64,000 nt of DNA, taken from NCBI GenBank assembly GCA_039654915.1, contig CM077594.1, forward strand, positions 90,968,893 through 91,032,892, in the 5' to 3' direction. The notes under the pieces are model-generated. The model saw only the letters and a list, made by a program, of their open reading frames with translations. It was not told where the DNA came from and searched no databases. Positions 46,801 to 60,285 of this stretch are shown here, piece by piece. This DNA is from Aquilaria yunnanensis. Its lineage: Eukaryota; Streptophyta; Magnoliopsida; Malvales; Thymelaeaceae. The position numbers were made by a program, and so were the translations under genes. Positions within the stretch are counted from its first letter, which is position 1, and the number at the start of each line of letters is the position of its first letter.

Positions 46801-49140
46801 TAACTATGGTTGGTGAATAAGGTAATATTTTTTTTTGTCAAATAGCATGCTACACTAGGGGGTGAACTATGCACTTTGGAACAAACTGTTAACAATGGCT
46901 AGTTAGATGTTGATGCGAGGGCTCGGCAGTATCTTGAGAAGGTTTTTTGAACATTAAATGCCTATTTTATACTCATTGCATTTATCATATTATTGATATG
47001 ATGTGATTTGCTTTTGCAGATTTGTATGTCAGGGTATGCCGTTTGAAAATTTTAAAGACACAATGCTGATAATGAAGCTATTTTAATTTTAGGTTAAAAC
47101 ATTAGAGTACATTGTTTTACCATAGGGTTTTGGTTTCTGGATTTTTATCCTGTATAAGTTTTAGTAACAGAGCAACCTAATGGGTATAATTATGGCATTT
47201 TTACTTGTATGCTAATGGAGAAGTCGGAGCTAGCCACATATTTCAACAGTGACAGTATGGTTCATTTTTCACTTATAAGATAGTGATTCATTTTTCATGT
47301 TGAGGTCTAACATTTTGCATTATTGTAATAGGACAACCACCAGTAATGATGTGATTTGCTTGTTCGAATTTTGTGTGGTAAGCAGAATCGTCACTTGCAA
47401 CTCATTGAGAAAGTAGCAACCTTGTGACACAAGGCAAAAGTTGTTGAATGTGGTCCAATGATCATAGACATTAGCGATATACTTTTTTGAATAATTCTCT
47501 TATTTGAGCAGCTACAAAGAAAATAATACGCAATGCCAATGTTTAAAATGATGATGTTCATTTTGTCACTAGATTGCTTAAAGTATAATGTCCGTTGGAT
47601 GCTTAAGGCAACTCATACACTTTGGATTTTATCTAGATTATGGTAGGCTAAAAACCTTATCTATAAACTGGATGCTTGCTTGATATGCAATATGCTGAAA
47701 CATTATTTTTGGCATGTGCCTTGCATAAGGCATTATAAATTGTATTTTTTGTAACCCTAATACATTTTGTTAAAACAAACAGCCTTTTTTAGATGTGAAA
47801 TCACTTTTTTCTTACCCTTATCGCCTTTTCACATGATAAATCACCTTTTCCCACTTTCTTGCACTGTCTTTATGTAACTTTTATTACCTTTTTGTGTCTG
47901 CTTGCAACATTTTTTTTCATTATTTATCACTTTAACTTTTGACTTTTTTTTAATGAAATCCTAATTATTAACAAAAAAAAAATGCCTTCATGTTCAAGAT
48001 ATTGCCTTTTTGGCAATGAAATCGCCATTTAAAAATTTAAGTATCTATATTAAGTAAACAAACGTTCATCTTCATTACTAACTCATAAACTCAATATATA
48101 TTACATTTTAAATGAATCCTTCAACTGTGAAAACTAATTCTTAGATTACCCTACACTAGAATAATACCCCACTTTCCTAAATTGCTACTTTCAACGTGAT
48201 GCTCGAAAGACAAAGAAGCCTTATTGCCTTTGTATATACCATTGCCTCTTGTGTCAAAGGCCTACCCCATGAATTGAGATTGTAATAAACTTTCGAATGA
48301 AAAACCATTGCTTTGCATGGAGTGTGACATGTCTCGAGTGTCTTCAGAGTCTGCTAATGAATTTGTTTGAATTTCTTTAAAATTGGCCCTAATTGTAGAC
48401 ATTGAAAAGCTTGGTTTATTGCTACACACATGGTCATTCATATTGAAATTAGTTGCTGGATGTTGGTTATGAAAAAAAACATCCTCTTTTATACACCCAT
48501 TTATAGGAATTTTATTTTTTCAATTTTGGATTGATTCATTCACACACGTGTTGTGTGATCATTTAAACAACATTTTTTAAACTTTACTTGTCGTTAACGT
48601 ATATTCGATTTACTCCTTCTGTGTCTCATCTTACTAATCACCATTAGATTATAAACCATAGCTAAGTTAAAATCTGTAGTCTCACTATTCATACTGTCCA
48701 CCAATTTTAACCTCTTCTAGTATAGTTCTCCAACTTAAATAGCTAACTTACTCAATTCCTTTATTACTTCATTATACCCTTTTACATCACACTTAGCTGT
48801 AAGAAAAAAAATTTTATTACTTATCATAGTCAATTGCTCTTGTCTTGAACTATACACATGCTCCATATCAAAATAAGATTATTTATCATTTAAGTTTTGT
48901 ACTTATTTCTTGGCATCATTTCTCCACCTTTTCACAAATCAACCTTTCTGAAATCTTCTTTGCATCTTTTAACTTGAGCACAGAGAACATGTGACGACAT
49001 AGAATTCCCACAACATTGACATAAAATTAAATGTTATTTCAAACATATATAATTTTCAATCAAACCCAAGTAAAACTGCATACAATTTTCACCCTTGTAA
49101 ATTAGCCATCTGTAGGAACATTCATATATTTCTCTGTCTA
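46801..49140. other. Degraded intergenic sequence
   Basis: No gene recognised. It probably belongs to the same decayed MULE as its neighbours, but no TIRs could be fixed by eye. Confidence 0.35.
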
Positions 49141-49149
49141 GCAAATGAT

Positions 49150-50625
49150 AAACCATTTATGCTCGAGCCAAGCTCTTACATTGATTAACACAATACATTT
49201 TTTTCCTCACCATTTACATAATGTAAAACTGCAGAATAATTTGTCTCTTCAATTATCTCACTACGTACTTTCTGGAACATTAATCGGGTGTACACTTCTG
49301 TAGTATGGATATCAAGCATCCTGAGATAGGAATTGAATTGAGGACTTGAATGTCTGCTCTTAAATTTATTGAGTACCTTAATCTATTTTACAAATTCATA
49401 CAACTTAAGCTTACTTCCGATAAACCTCTTCAGAAAATAGTGCATCTCTTCTAATCTTTGGTTACGTGTCTATCATGAGAAAAAAAAATATTGTTTCAAA
49501 TATGTAATTGCCCATAATTCACACCTATTGTATGTTTCTTGTAGCCATTCAATATCCTCCAACTCAAACGTCATAACCGTACTCACTCATTGCTTCTTAA
49601 ACTCCTCTGTATCATTCACACCATTCATCATTCTTGTGGAATGAACTCCAAATCCCTTGACCTTTACATTTTCCTTACAATTACCTTATAAATGTCAAGA
49701 GCACAAGCGGTGTTTTGCATCTAGAAATGCTTTCTTGATAGCTGGTCTCATTGCCTTGTCACCGACAGTAATAATTGCTCCAAGTGTCTTTCTCTTATGC
49801 AATCTAAGAACCTTTCTAACATCCATACAAAACCTATCTTGGACTAATCAAACACTAGCGCACAACAAAATATAGTGCTATTATGGTAGTGGTTCACCCT
49901 AATAAACACAACGTACGACATCTTGTATTCATTTGTATTGAATATCGCATCAAAACATAACATCAATAAAGCATGCATAGTCTATGCGTATTGCATCATT
50001 AGCCCATTATATACTTTAACCTATTTTCTTTATCAACTGTATATCGACAATAAAACTCAAGGTCTAAACTTATATGACATGTTAAGTATGCAATTGCAGT
50101 CATTACATCACTATCTAAAATTTGCTCCCTTCTATCGCTATCAACATAGTTGTACAAATCATTTGTAATAAACCCCACATTCCTATAACCTCCAACAACT
50201 TGGACCATGTAATCCATATTCTAACTTTTTTTCACACTAACCTTTCCCATTTGTTTGGTTTGCTTTTTATCAGCTACATTTATGTGCTTGTAAGATTGAC
50301 AAATATGAACTTCTTGTTGTTCAACAAGGCTATGGTTGTGCCTGGCGTTGAACTATTTTGCAGCATATTTCCCTAATAATTTGTTGTAATTAACCCAAAA
50401 TAATATTGTTCCCTTACTTTATCTGATGGCTGTAATTTTGGTTTATTATGTCCCTCATTCTTACAAACCCATCTATGATGATAAACAATGCCTTCTTTAT
50501 CAACTTTGATATCTTTCTTTCTTGTGGAAAACCCCATCACATGCCCATATCTATTGTAGAATTGCATTGCCATTTCAATAGACTCATATTCTATCTCATG
50601 AAAATCTTCGATCTCCCATTACGTA
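49150..50625 (-). pseudogene. Decayed FAR1/FRS-like (MULE transposase-derived) gene
   Basis: Minus-strand pieces follow the order of FAR1-related sequences. 50620-50440 encodes IEMAMQFYNRYGHVMGFSTRK...VWVCKNEGH-type text (FAR1 DNA-binding domain). 50217-50000 encodes VVGGYRNVGFITNDLYNY, then a Thr/Val-rich piece ending FYCRYTVDKENRL, the linker before the transposase. 49800-49680 encodes TVGDKAMRPAIKKAF.DAKHRLCS, the conserved core of the MULE transposase. 49450-49400 (FLKRF...LYEFVK) and 49330-49250 (ILQKCTPD) fit the C-terminal part. Many stops and frame changes and missing stretches show it is dead. It could be a lost FRS gene copy or the transposase of an old MULE that also carried the ULP-like gene at 44.3-46.2 kb. 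Confidence 0.7.
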
Positions 50626-50875
50626 GCTAGTTTGTTTATCTTCACAGCAATTGCATCCCAATCATTCTTTTTGCCATTTCATATACCTCTTGATGTGATT
50701 CCTGATTCAAACCAATTTCATCATCATTCTCCATATTCTCATAATCATTTTGCAACTTCTGTGAAAAAATCTCACCACTTCTACTTATTCTTACTCCCAC
50801 TTGCCTTGGTATTCCTTCCATGCATCATGCTGTATTTCCTTACGTTTATTCCTCTCCATAAGTCCACTCCTTGCA

Positions 50876-51071
50876 GATTTCAGTATTGTTATCCATTTAT
50901 CCCACTCGTGGTATCACATGTATCACATATATATTAAGAAAAAATTCTTTTAAACAACAATAAATGTTTTACTGATTTCAGTATTGTTATCCATTTATTC
51001 CACTCGTGGTATCACACGTATCACATATATATTAAGAAAAAATTCTTTTAAACAACAATAAATGTTTTACT
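50876..51071. repeat. 98-bp tandem duplication
   Basis: Two adjacent copies beginning GATTTCAGTATTGTTATCCA at 50876 and 50974, differing at about two positions. Confidence 0.92.
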
Positions 51072-54000
51072 TAACTCAAACACCTATTTTTTGTGATATA
51101 GAGGAGTTTAACTAAAGTAGCACAAACATCAACATTTTTTTTATTAATATCATTGCCTTTATGGAGCCATAAACTTTTCTACCTATGCTCTAAACGCTTT
51201 TTCACTATCCTAATCCTTAAATATAAATGCCCTAGAAATGCTTTTTGTACATTTCTATCGCCTTTAATGAACTCTAAATGCCTTTTGTTAAGTAAATACC
51301 ATTTTTTCACAACAAAAGCAGCACTAAACCAAATGTTGAAATGCCTTTTATCTAATATAACAACTTTTATACGTTTTTAATCACCTTTACATTGTGACAA
51401 ACTCTTTTTGCCTTTATGTTACTATAATCAATTTTATCTTACCGAACTCGCTTGTTCACCTTGTCCATCTCCTTTCTGAGAACTATAATGTTAACTTTTC
51501 ATCATTTTTTTTACTCATAAATGCAAAATCTCATTCTTGAAAAACATGACTTAGTAACAAACAAACATGATTTAGTACTATGAAATGTGATTTAAATATA
51601 AAAAGCCTATTACATCTAAAAAAGAGCATTTTTGTCTATCACTATTTTAATACACCTTCCCAAACCTCTCACAAAAATATTACACAAGTAAATTAAAAAC
51701 TTAAAACATCACTACGGACCTAAATACATCATAAACACTTTTATCATTGATGATTCACGTATGACTTAACTTTTATTCCCTTCTCACAACAATGTCATTG
51801 ATCTTTTATAGAGTTGATAGATATGGTAAGCACATAAAACAAAACTTAAACCTTCTAAAATCCTTTTTCCAAACTTCTTTCAATGCATCCATCTACCATC
51901 ATTGATTGCATTAGCTATTCTCACCAACAGATACAACTATTACTTCTACATTAACTCAAACTCCTCACATTAACTTTAATTCCTTTTTCCTTTCACCTAC
52001 CCATTTTTTTATTACATCCTACTATTTTTCCTCATCTTTAATGCCATTATTTTACTTATATATAAATTATTTAATAATATTATGTCAAGAAATATATTTT
52101 ACATAATTATTTACTATATAATATATCTTTTTACTCCCTATTGCATTTATTTACAAAGTTAAAATTAAATTTGAACTATTCTCCATAACAGACACAACCA
52201 GTTAACCAATGAAACTTTTGAAAAAAAAAAAGGTATTTATTATTTTTTGTCATTTTATGCTCCAACCACTATATCAACTTACTGTAGTGGCATTATAAAA
52301 TTTTCTATTGCCCTAGCCTTATCCTTAAAAAACCCAACTACCCCACCCATGCATCCACATAGTCTGACCTAAATCGAGGTAGAGGAAGAGAAAAGAAATG
52401 GCAAAACTTGGATGTAGAGAAAAAAGGTGAAGTTGTTAGTCTTTTGATGTAATAACTTGCTCCCTTCCATGCAATTTTTTTTTCCATGATGTTCTCTGCT
52501 CTTAAAATTTTTTAAAGCTTTCCTAACTCAACATCATGGAATGGAATTAAAGCAAATTCAACACCTTGGATTAGAATCGAAGCAAATTTAGCACTATAGA
52601 ATGGAATTGAAACAAAATCATGAAGAAAAACACCTTGCTAAGTTCTTGTCATATTAGAACATAAAGGTAAGCAACAAAATATAATAACATAAAGAATAGA
52701 ATTTAGGCCATATCCAGTAAAGGACTGGAACAACAAATCACAAGTGAAAAGGAGCTCTCAATTTTTCATTAATCAATAGCTAGCGACAAGAGTAAAATTC
52801 TTAAAATTTCTCAACAAGAACCATATAAAAACTTTATTATCATATATAAGCTAACTGGCCACACATACTCAACCTAAATTTCATTACTCTATACACGGTT
52901 TCCATTGCCATCCAACAATGTGTGATATGGTACCATGTTGGAGGAGGTTGTGGTGCTTCGAAAGATTAAGAGAATGAATGAAGCAAAGAAGAAGAAAGAA
53001 AGACTGTAGCTTAATAAGCAGATGAGGTAGTTTAATATCAAGATGTAGCAGACCTTTCTCAAATTGATTGAAACTAGCGCTCCTACTTCCAGATGGAGAA
53101 CCACTGATAGAAGGGATGGTGTCATGACCATGCCAAAGAGGGTAAGGGAGGGGATGCAAGTTAGATGGTGTGGATATGTGAGTAGGCCTTTTGGAGGACA
53201 AGACTAGGGCAGCTATGTCACAAAGGAAGGAAAGTAGGTGGAGAGGAAAATATTGTAATAAGCAAATAAAATGAGGCTTAAATAAGAGATAGTGGGCCAC
53301 AATCATCAAATAGTAAAAAAGGAAAAAGACAACTTAAGCCTTCTTCAGTTTTAGCTTAAACCAATTGGCCTGAGTACTAGCCATTGAAAACATTTTATTT
53401 GATCAATTATTCGCTAGAAAAGAAACTAATGGACTAAGTTTTACTTTTTGTCTTAAACCATACCCCATATTAGAAAATTACTAGGTGAATTGGCCATGCG
53501 TTACAACAATAATTTGTTGTTCAAGCATTTAATCATAAATAACCAAAGTTTGTGACTTAGGAAGATGGATAACAATATTTCAGGAACTCAAATACTATAA
53601 ATTAGAAGGTCAATTGTCTGAAATAAGAGTTTTAGGGCCAAAAAGACAGTACAAAATTCTAGAATTGAGGTGGTTCAATATGTTGTAGCATTTAATATAA
53701 ATATAGTATAATAATCATTAAATAATAAGTTTTGGGATTTAATGGAGGAAAATTTTGACTTATAGTAATTAAAAATGAGTTTAACTATTGAGAAAATAGC
53801 ATTTTTCATGAAAATTTAAATAAAATTGATATTTGGAGTGGACCTAAAATCAGGTATAATCTTTATATAATATATTTTTTAAAAATAATAGGGTAAAAAG
53901 TGAGATCTTAGGAACTAAAATTGGTATTTTTCTATTGACACAAAAAGAGAGTAATAAAAAATGGAATGAATTGGAGGTTTAAATAGAAACCCAAGTAAAG

Positions 54001-54974
54001 TCTAGAAACAGTTCAAGTAATGGTCAAAATTAGACAAACATTCGTAACTAAAGTTTTTTCTTAGAAGATAAAAATAACCTTTTCATAAAAGGTAATGTTT
54101 AAGCATTAGAACAAAAGTTAAAGTAAAGTTTTGAAATCAATAAAGCAAATGGAAGACTACAAGTAGTAAAGGGTTCAATATTGAATGTACACAAAAAAAT
54201 GAAAAAAAAAAAACAGAGAAAAGAATAAAAAAAGGAGAAGAAAAACCAAAATGGCAAACATATAAACATTAGGGACTAAAACAGAAGAAAAAAAATCTAC
54301 ATGGGCTGAAAGAGAGATTATGTTATTACCCAGGAAAAAGTAAAAAAACAAAAAAACAAAAAAGGCGCAATGTAGAGCTATAGTGTTTTCTAACTCTGTT
54401 TTAGTGTGTGTGTATAATATCAAATAAGAAATGACCAATTTTGTCTTGAAAGTAATCGTTTGTTATATCATTGACTTTTCATCTGTATGTACTTATTATT
54501 GAAAAATATAAACAACTAAAATAAAATATGACTCAAAAAAGAAATAAAAATAACAAAGTCATACAAATATAAAATTTTTTAAATAAATAATTTACTTACT
54601 AAATTTCCACATCTACTTAATATCGTACTAAATATTTAAGTTATTAATATTCAGTTTGGTGATAACAACTCGTTATATAAAATAAATATTTTTAAAATTA
54701 TTTTTCATTTGCTATTGTTTGATCAAATATATGGAAAACTTTACATATAAACTTTATTTTTTCAGTTTGACGATTAACAGAGGGAAAGGACAGAAGGTCA
54801 ATCGTGCAATGAATACTTCCTTTAAAGACATATTTGCCATACCCATAATTGTTTGGGAAAGTTTGTAACTTTAGTATAGTTTTAGGGGTAAATGATGCTA
54901 TTAAGCCAAATAAATACTAGAGACGGTGTACAAGTCTGTGGAACACGTGGATAGCGGCAAAACCACAAGTGACA
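51072..54974. other. Intergenic region
   Basis: No gene supported. A 141-codon minus frame at 52884-53309 has no recognisable motif and overlaps other random frames. A stretch at 53480-53505 ('attactaggtgaattggcc') resembles the right arm of the MULE at 56125-56985. Confidence 0.45.
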
Positions 54975-54982
54975 CTCTCAAT

Positions 54983-55826
54983 CATGGTTATTAAAATCCA
55001 GACTTAAGTCTTAGAAACTTATATTTTTACAATTCTGGAAACACAAGTCTTAATAGAAACTTATATGTAGATAGAAATGGGTAGAATCCCAACTTTAGTC
55101 TTAAAAACTTAGAAATTTTACAACTTTACGTTTCTATGTTATTATATCAAATTTTCTGAAATTAGGCTAAACAATGAAAGCAAGTAAAAAATATATTGAT
55201 TTATTATCCAATTCAATCTTTATACAAATTAAACTAGATTAATTTAGATTAAAATAAAAAAATAAATAAAGATAACCGAAAAAAACATAAATCATTTATT
55301 GTTTTTTTCCTCAGGCTCTTAGTGTTGCTTAATTACTCTTCTTCACTATGATTTTAATAATCTTGGTTGTTAAGTTTATGTAAATATGGTTGTAGGTAAA
55401 GAAAATGCCAATGATGATATAAATATTTGTATAATGAGTTTAACCTATTAAATGAAAAAACTAAAAAAGAAGAAGAAGAAGAATATATGAATTTAGAAGA
55501 TAATAATATTGATACTATCATTGGTTATAATGTTTTTTGTGTTCCATTAGATAATTTAGATGTTTTCAACTTTTCATTTATGAAGTTGAAATTGAAATTT
55601 TTTTTATTATATGTTTATGCCATGGCATTTTTATGGTATTAAAATATTAGTAAGTGAAAAAATTATATAATATGAACTTCCTGAAATAATTTAAATGACT
55701 ATATTTTTTTTATCTTTTTTCTAAAAGTTTTTTGATAGAATTTTACGACTCTACGACTTTTCATGACTTTACGACTGTAGAAAAATCAAAATAATTCTAG
55801 GTAGAAACCCGACTTTAACAACCTTG
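54983..55826. mobile_element. Non-autonomous hAT-type element
   Basis: The left end CATGGTTATTAAAATCC and right end reversed CAAGGTTGTTAAAGTCG are imperfect inverted repeats. Flanks CTCTCAAT (54975-54982) and CTCCCAAT (55827-55834) match at 7 of 8 positions. The interior has a short acidic frame (55427-55642) that I do not recognise. Subterminal 'ttttacRactctacgact' repeats are present on the right. Confidence 0.7.
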
Positions 55827-55839
55827 CTCCCAATACCTT

Positions 55840-56124
55840 ACTCTTTTTTTGGGGACTTTTTTCCTTTTTGGATGTGGAACCAATCTCTTTTAGTGGATAA
55901 AGCCCAATATTCTAAAATAAGAAATAAGAAGGAAAAAATAAAAAAAAAATCATTAATGTTTTTTGTCTAGCCGATTCACACACTAATATTTTTTATCCAA
56001 TAAACCACTTTGTTTTTTTTTTCTTTTTTTCTTCTTTGGAGGTGCTATCAATACCTTTTAATTGATAGAGCCCATTATTGAAAATAAGAAATAAGAACCC
56101 ATTATTGAAAATAAGAAATAAGAA
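55840..56124. repeat. Diverged direct duplication next to a MULE end
   Basis: About 55860-56010 and 56040-56200 are diverged copies sharing 'gataRagcccaWtattSWaaaataagaaataagaa' and the MULE arm 'attaatgtttt..tctagcc'. A 34-bp piece ('cccattattgaaaataagaaataagaa') is further duplicated at 56073-56124. Confidence 0.6.
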
Positions 56125-56985
56125 GGTAAAAATTATGAATAAACCATTAATGTTTTCGATCTAGCCAATTCACCCACTAATGTTTTGAAGATAGCCCAAA
56201 TAGACCAATGATCATTAAAACAGCAAACATATTGTTAAAAATAAAGAATATTCCATTAAGGGAGATTGATGTGGCAATTCTAGAACACACTATAGTCTCA
56301 TCTTCCCTCGACCGTTACCAGTGGCCACCCTTACCTATTCTACCACTGTTAGTTCTGCCCTCAAAACATGTTTCTACCTTTTCCACTAATCGAAATCTTT
56401 ATCCTTGTCCTTCGCTTGCTCCAATCCCTTCCATTCTCTCAGCGAACTCTTGGCCCTACCCCTTAGTGCCAAAATAGCTAAGATCATTTCTATCTCCGGC
56501 TACAATTTCACCATCATATACATGGAGACATAGCTCCAATGGAAATCTTTGAAGTGCTCTAGGGTTTCCTTGCTTTCTCAATCTTGGCCATCCTTTTCTT
56601 CTCGGAATCTTCGACTGTTCGCAATGATCATCGATTCACCCAATGACGCCAAGAAGGCCATTTTGGATTAACAATTCTCACTAAAAGGGATATGTGGATA
56701 TGCTCATATAATAGTGAGAGCTTCAAATTACGGTGTGGATGAAGGGTACTTGAACATCTACGCTGAGGATCTTTTCATCAAGCGTCAAATGGAGTCGCGC
56801 GGAGGTGGTCAAGGCTCTAGGAATTTGATGTGGAGTCCTTCAACCTATGTTAGCAAATCAATCTTAATGGAAGTGGCCGAATCGGGCCAAACACAAAACT
56901 TTAGTGGTTTATTTGGTAAAAAAAAAAATTACTAGGTGAATTGGGCTGGATCGGAAACATAAGTGGTTTACTTGTAATTTTTACC
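56125..56985. mobile_element. MULE-like element with unidentified cargo
   Basis: The left arm GGTAAAAATTATGAATAAACC... pairs with the right arm ending ...GGTTTACTTGTAATTTTTACC over about 100 bp, including the 'gatcYagcccaattcacc' blocks. Flanks AAATAAGAA (56116-56124) and AAATAATAA (56986-56994) match at 8 of 9, but the left flank is part of a local duplication, so this is weak. The interior (56250-56870) is GC-richer than its surroundings and has short plus frames (56208-56477, 56714-56935), possibly captured gene pieces; no family recognised. Confidence 0.6.
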
Positions 56986-56994
56986 AAATAATAA

Positions 56995-57810
56995 TTAAAA
57001 TTTTCAACACTTGATTACGATATTATGAAAGAAAGCTTATTTTTCTGTACATAAATAGCACTGCGGCTTTTTCTTTTTTTTGTGATTTTTCTTTAAACGA
57101 TTGCTGTTTCCTAAACCTTGATTACCTAATTGTACAGAGATTTTGAGGGCTTATATGGTTGTTTTTCAAATTTGATCTGTTTCCTTTAGCTTAAATTGGT
57201 TTTGGTCTCTAAATTATCAATCCTTAAATTATATCATTTTTGTCTCAATCTTGGCCAAACTTTCCCCTTTATTTATATCTTTTATAACAAAACTTTGGTT
57301 ACTATGATATACTCTCTGCTTTTGGGTATGGTTTGGGCTAATTCCACTTTACCTCATTTCACTTTTTTTTAATTTTTATTAAGTTAGTGATTAAACTTTT
57401 GGTACCTAGATTATTTATATTTACTCGTTTGGTCTCCAAACTTGGGCTCATACTATTGCCTTCCTTTTTTTTGAAAAAAATGTGTTAATGGTTAGACATA
57501 ATTTTTAGTCGCTAAAATTCCTCTTTTTACTCTATTGGTCCTTGCACTTAATTTTATAGAGATTGGACCCTAATATTTGGTCAAATTTAAATAACAGTTA
57601 GTTGATTTTCTTTTTTATGTTAATGGTCAAACCCTACTATTTACCATGTTCATCCCTAAATTTTATTATTTGATGATTACTTTGCTATAATTTACACTTA
57701 ATACCATTATAAATTGAACAGGCATCAAAATGATTTCCCTAGTTCCAAAAAAAAAAAGCACACTTCCCCTTACACGTCATTGCCTTATAATCAATAATTA
57801 GTAAATAGTC
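56995..57810. other. Intergenic region
   Basis: AT-rich, no gene or clear repeat structure seen. Confidence 0.45.
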
Positions 57811-57814
57811 ACCA

Positions 57815-57905
57815 CATTGCGAGCAAAATGGCAAAGTATTGGGGACAACGAATTTGGGGTCCTGAGTTCAAGTCCCCTCCACACTCTCTCAATCCTACAA
57901 ATGTC
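57815..57905 (+). mobile_element. Possible tRNA-derived SINE head
   Basis: TGGCAAAGTATTGGGG resembles a pol III A box, and GAGTTCAAGTCCC about 35 bases later resembles a B box (GGTTCRANNCC). No 3' tail or target duplication was identified. Confidence 0.3.
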
Positions 57906-58072
57906 TTTAGTGTTGTTTTGGTTACTTTTTGAGATCCTAAATGCTTATCAGACATTTCCCTCCCTATAATATATAGATAACTCTCTACTTTAGTGTTATT
58001 TTGGTTACTTTTTGAGATACTAAATACTTATCAGACACTTCCCTCCCTATAATATATAGATAACTCTCTATA
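57906..58072. repeat. 83-bp tandem duplication
   Basis: Two adjacent copies starting TTTAGTGTTRTTTTGGTTAC at 57906 and 57989, both ending 'ataatatatagataactctcta'. Confidence 0.88.
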
Positions 58073-58984
58073 CCTTATAATATTGTATAACTGATTCCAA
58101 GTAAAAAAAGTTAGCAAATAAATTATTCTATTTATATATATTTAAATAAGATATATCTTAAAAATTTTATGGTGAGCACTTGTAGATAAAATTGCTAATT
58201 GAACTTTTCATTCTCCATCTCTATAGATAAATCAGACCAATAGTCTTTAAGCTATTTATTTGTTGCACTTTGGTTTAAACTAATAAACACTGCACGAATA
58301 GTCCTGAATTACGGTCATAGTTCTTGCCTAGTCCTAAACTAGTCCCATTAATATGCTTCACTGGCTTTCATTTGCGCTGGCTTATAGAAACACAACACGA
58401 CATATAATGTGTCATTTTAGCAAATAGCAAAATAAGGCAACAGAAAGTTACAAATACATTAGAAATTGAAACTTTAAACCCAAAATCGATATTTGAATGT
58501 GAAATTGAGAAAATTAAAAAGGTTACCAGAACAATTTATGGAAAATGTTTATAGCTAAGGGGATTCAAACTAGCGTATGGGTTAATTTATTGTGATTTCT
58601 TGCCTTCTTTGATTCTTGTCAAAGTGTCACATCGAACACCAAACTATATTTATGTTAGCCATCAAGGGGAAAATTCAATAGAAAATAGCAATGTAAACTA
58701 TAGTTTAGGATCAATTGTATAATTAATGTTTAGTTGGAGGTCAATAAAAGTTCTATAAATTTCATAACTTTTGTAGTTAAGTCCTATAACTGTACGAGTT
58801 TTCGTTTGAGTCCTATACATTTGAAAGCATGAGCTATGCCTATGCTAGTCCTATATTGGACGTGATTGACGGGAAATTCTATATGACACTTGATGCCCAT
58901 TAACTCAGTTGATACATGTAGATGGACTTAATTACAAAAAATAGAAGTTATATGAAAAAATTTCAATCTCCAAAAGTTTCAAAC

Positions 58985-59763
58985 TCCAAAAACGAAATCC
59001 TACACTCCTCTCTCATTCTTGTTGTCTTTCTCAATGAAACCAGAGTCTCTTCAATCTCTAAAACTTGTGGCCTTCTAGTCACAAATTCCTCTTCTTCGCC
59101 GGAGCTCGACTCCGGGGTCAGTGACTTGGTCTCTGAGGACTAGGAAATGGAGGAATAGCAACTAGGCTGAGTTGAGAGTTGCAGAGGATTGCTCATCATG
59201 AACGACTCCTCAGAACTGCAACCGAAGTGAATGGGCCGCCGAGTCAACTCGGTTACGGCGTGATTGAATCTTGACGAAGGACTATCATTAACCTCTTGAA
59301 TCAACTCTTCCTCCGAATTAGAAATCAGCCACTTGGAGTGAGTGCTTGGTTTTCGGCTCATGATTAAAGAGCGAACGATGTTCTCAGGAACCATAGAATC
59401 AAGGGGTTTATGAGGGTTTGTGGAATGCCTATGGCACCAGTTGATAATGGCGGACTTGAGGGCGAGATTGGGAATAACAGTGAAGAAATCAGGCATGGAG
59501 CTGTTGGGGAGAATGGGATTAAAGCCTAGAGCTTCGCAGGCTTGAACGCAGGCTCACTCAAAGCTGTGGCCAGAAGAGACGATAACAGGGTCGGCCATTA
59601 ATGACCCAGAAATGGGACAAAAGAACTCTTTGGGGGTCTGAATCTTGGAAGCGGAGGATGGCCTGTGGAAGGAGATCCTCCATTTGTGCTTCTGCGAGAC
59701 CCTCAGCTTCTGGGTATCCTTCTTTCCGATCATTAGCCTCGTTAGAGCTTCTTCAAACTCCAT
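58985..59763 (-). pseudogene. U-box (PUB-type) E3 ubiquitin ligase fragment
   Basis: From an ATG at 59763 the minus strand encodes a plant U-box protein start: [16 protein letters not shown], then [26 protein letters not shown] (U-box, key residues CPI, DPV, SGHSFE), then NPILPNSSMPDFFTVIPNLALKSAI. Two in-frame stops break it: TGA at 59554-59556, exactly where the U-box has a conserved Arg after SGHSFE, and TAG at 59140-59142. Beyond that, homology continues (RRPQVLEIEETLVSLRKTTR) into the first turn of the ARM-repeat region and ends abruptly near 58985, at the inner edge of the MULE arm. So the ARM domain is missing. It resembles PUB proteins with a U-box followed by ARM repeats (PUB38/39-like), but is not functional. 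Confidence 0.82.
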
Positions 59764-60004
59764 GCTCGCACCTCGTCTTTTGCGAGTGTCTGAAAAATCT
59801 AGATAAAACTTCAAATTTGTGAAGAGAAGTTAGTGATAAGGGTGAAGAGATTGTGGTGTGTGTCCATGATTCGATCTATTCGGTCCAAAAAATAGGGAGA
59901 TTTAGCGGGCAAAGATTCAGGGAAGTTGGTGCAGTCGAGAGATGATAGTGTGGTGGACGATAGAATTGAATTCTAAATGGTTTATTTTTATTGTTACGTC
60001 GTCT

Positions 60005-60285
60005 TTATAAAAAATTAGTTTTAATTAAAATTTAATATTATATATGTATAATAATTCATTAAAAATATAACTTTTATAATTGTATTAACTTTTTCTAGTT
60101 TTAGTCATTAAAAAGAGAAAAATTCATAGAAAATTTAACAATATCATAAAAAATTATTTTTAAATAGATTATTGCATCTACATAATATTAATTTTTAAAT
60201 AAAATTAGTTTCAAATTAAAAAGATGTAAAAGTAAAAATAAACTTGTTGACTTAAGTTAAAATTAATTAAGAAGAAGGGGATGAC
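60005..60285. repeat. Foldback MITE inside the Pack-MULE
   Basis: An inverted-repeat structure related to 8637-9020; shared text such as 'agattattRYatctacataatatt' and 'aataaaattagttt'. It inserted into the MULE or was captured with it. Confidence 0.6.

Noticed and set aside
52884..53309. 141-codon minus-strand ORF
   Set aside because: Overlaps another random frame, Leu/His/Ser-rich without motifs, no homologue recognised.
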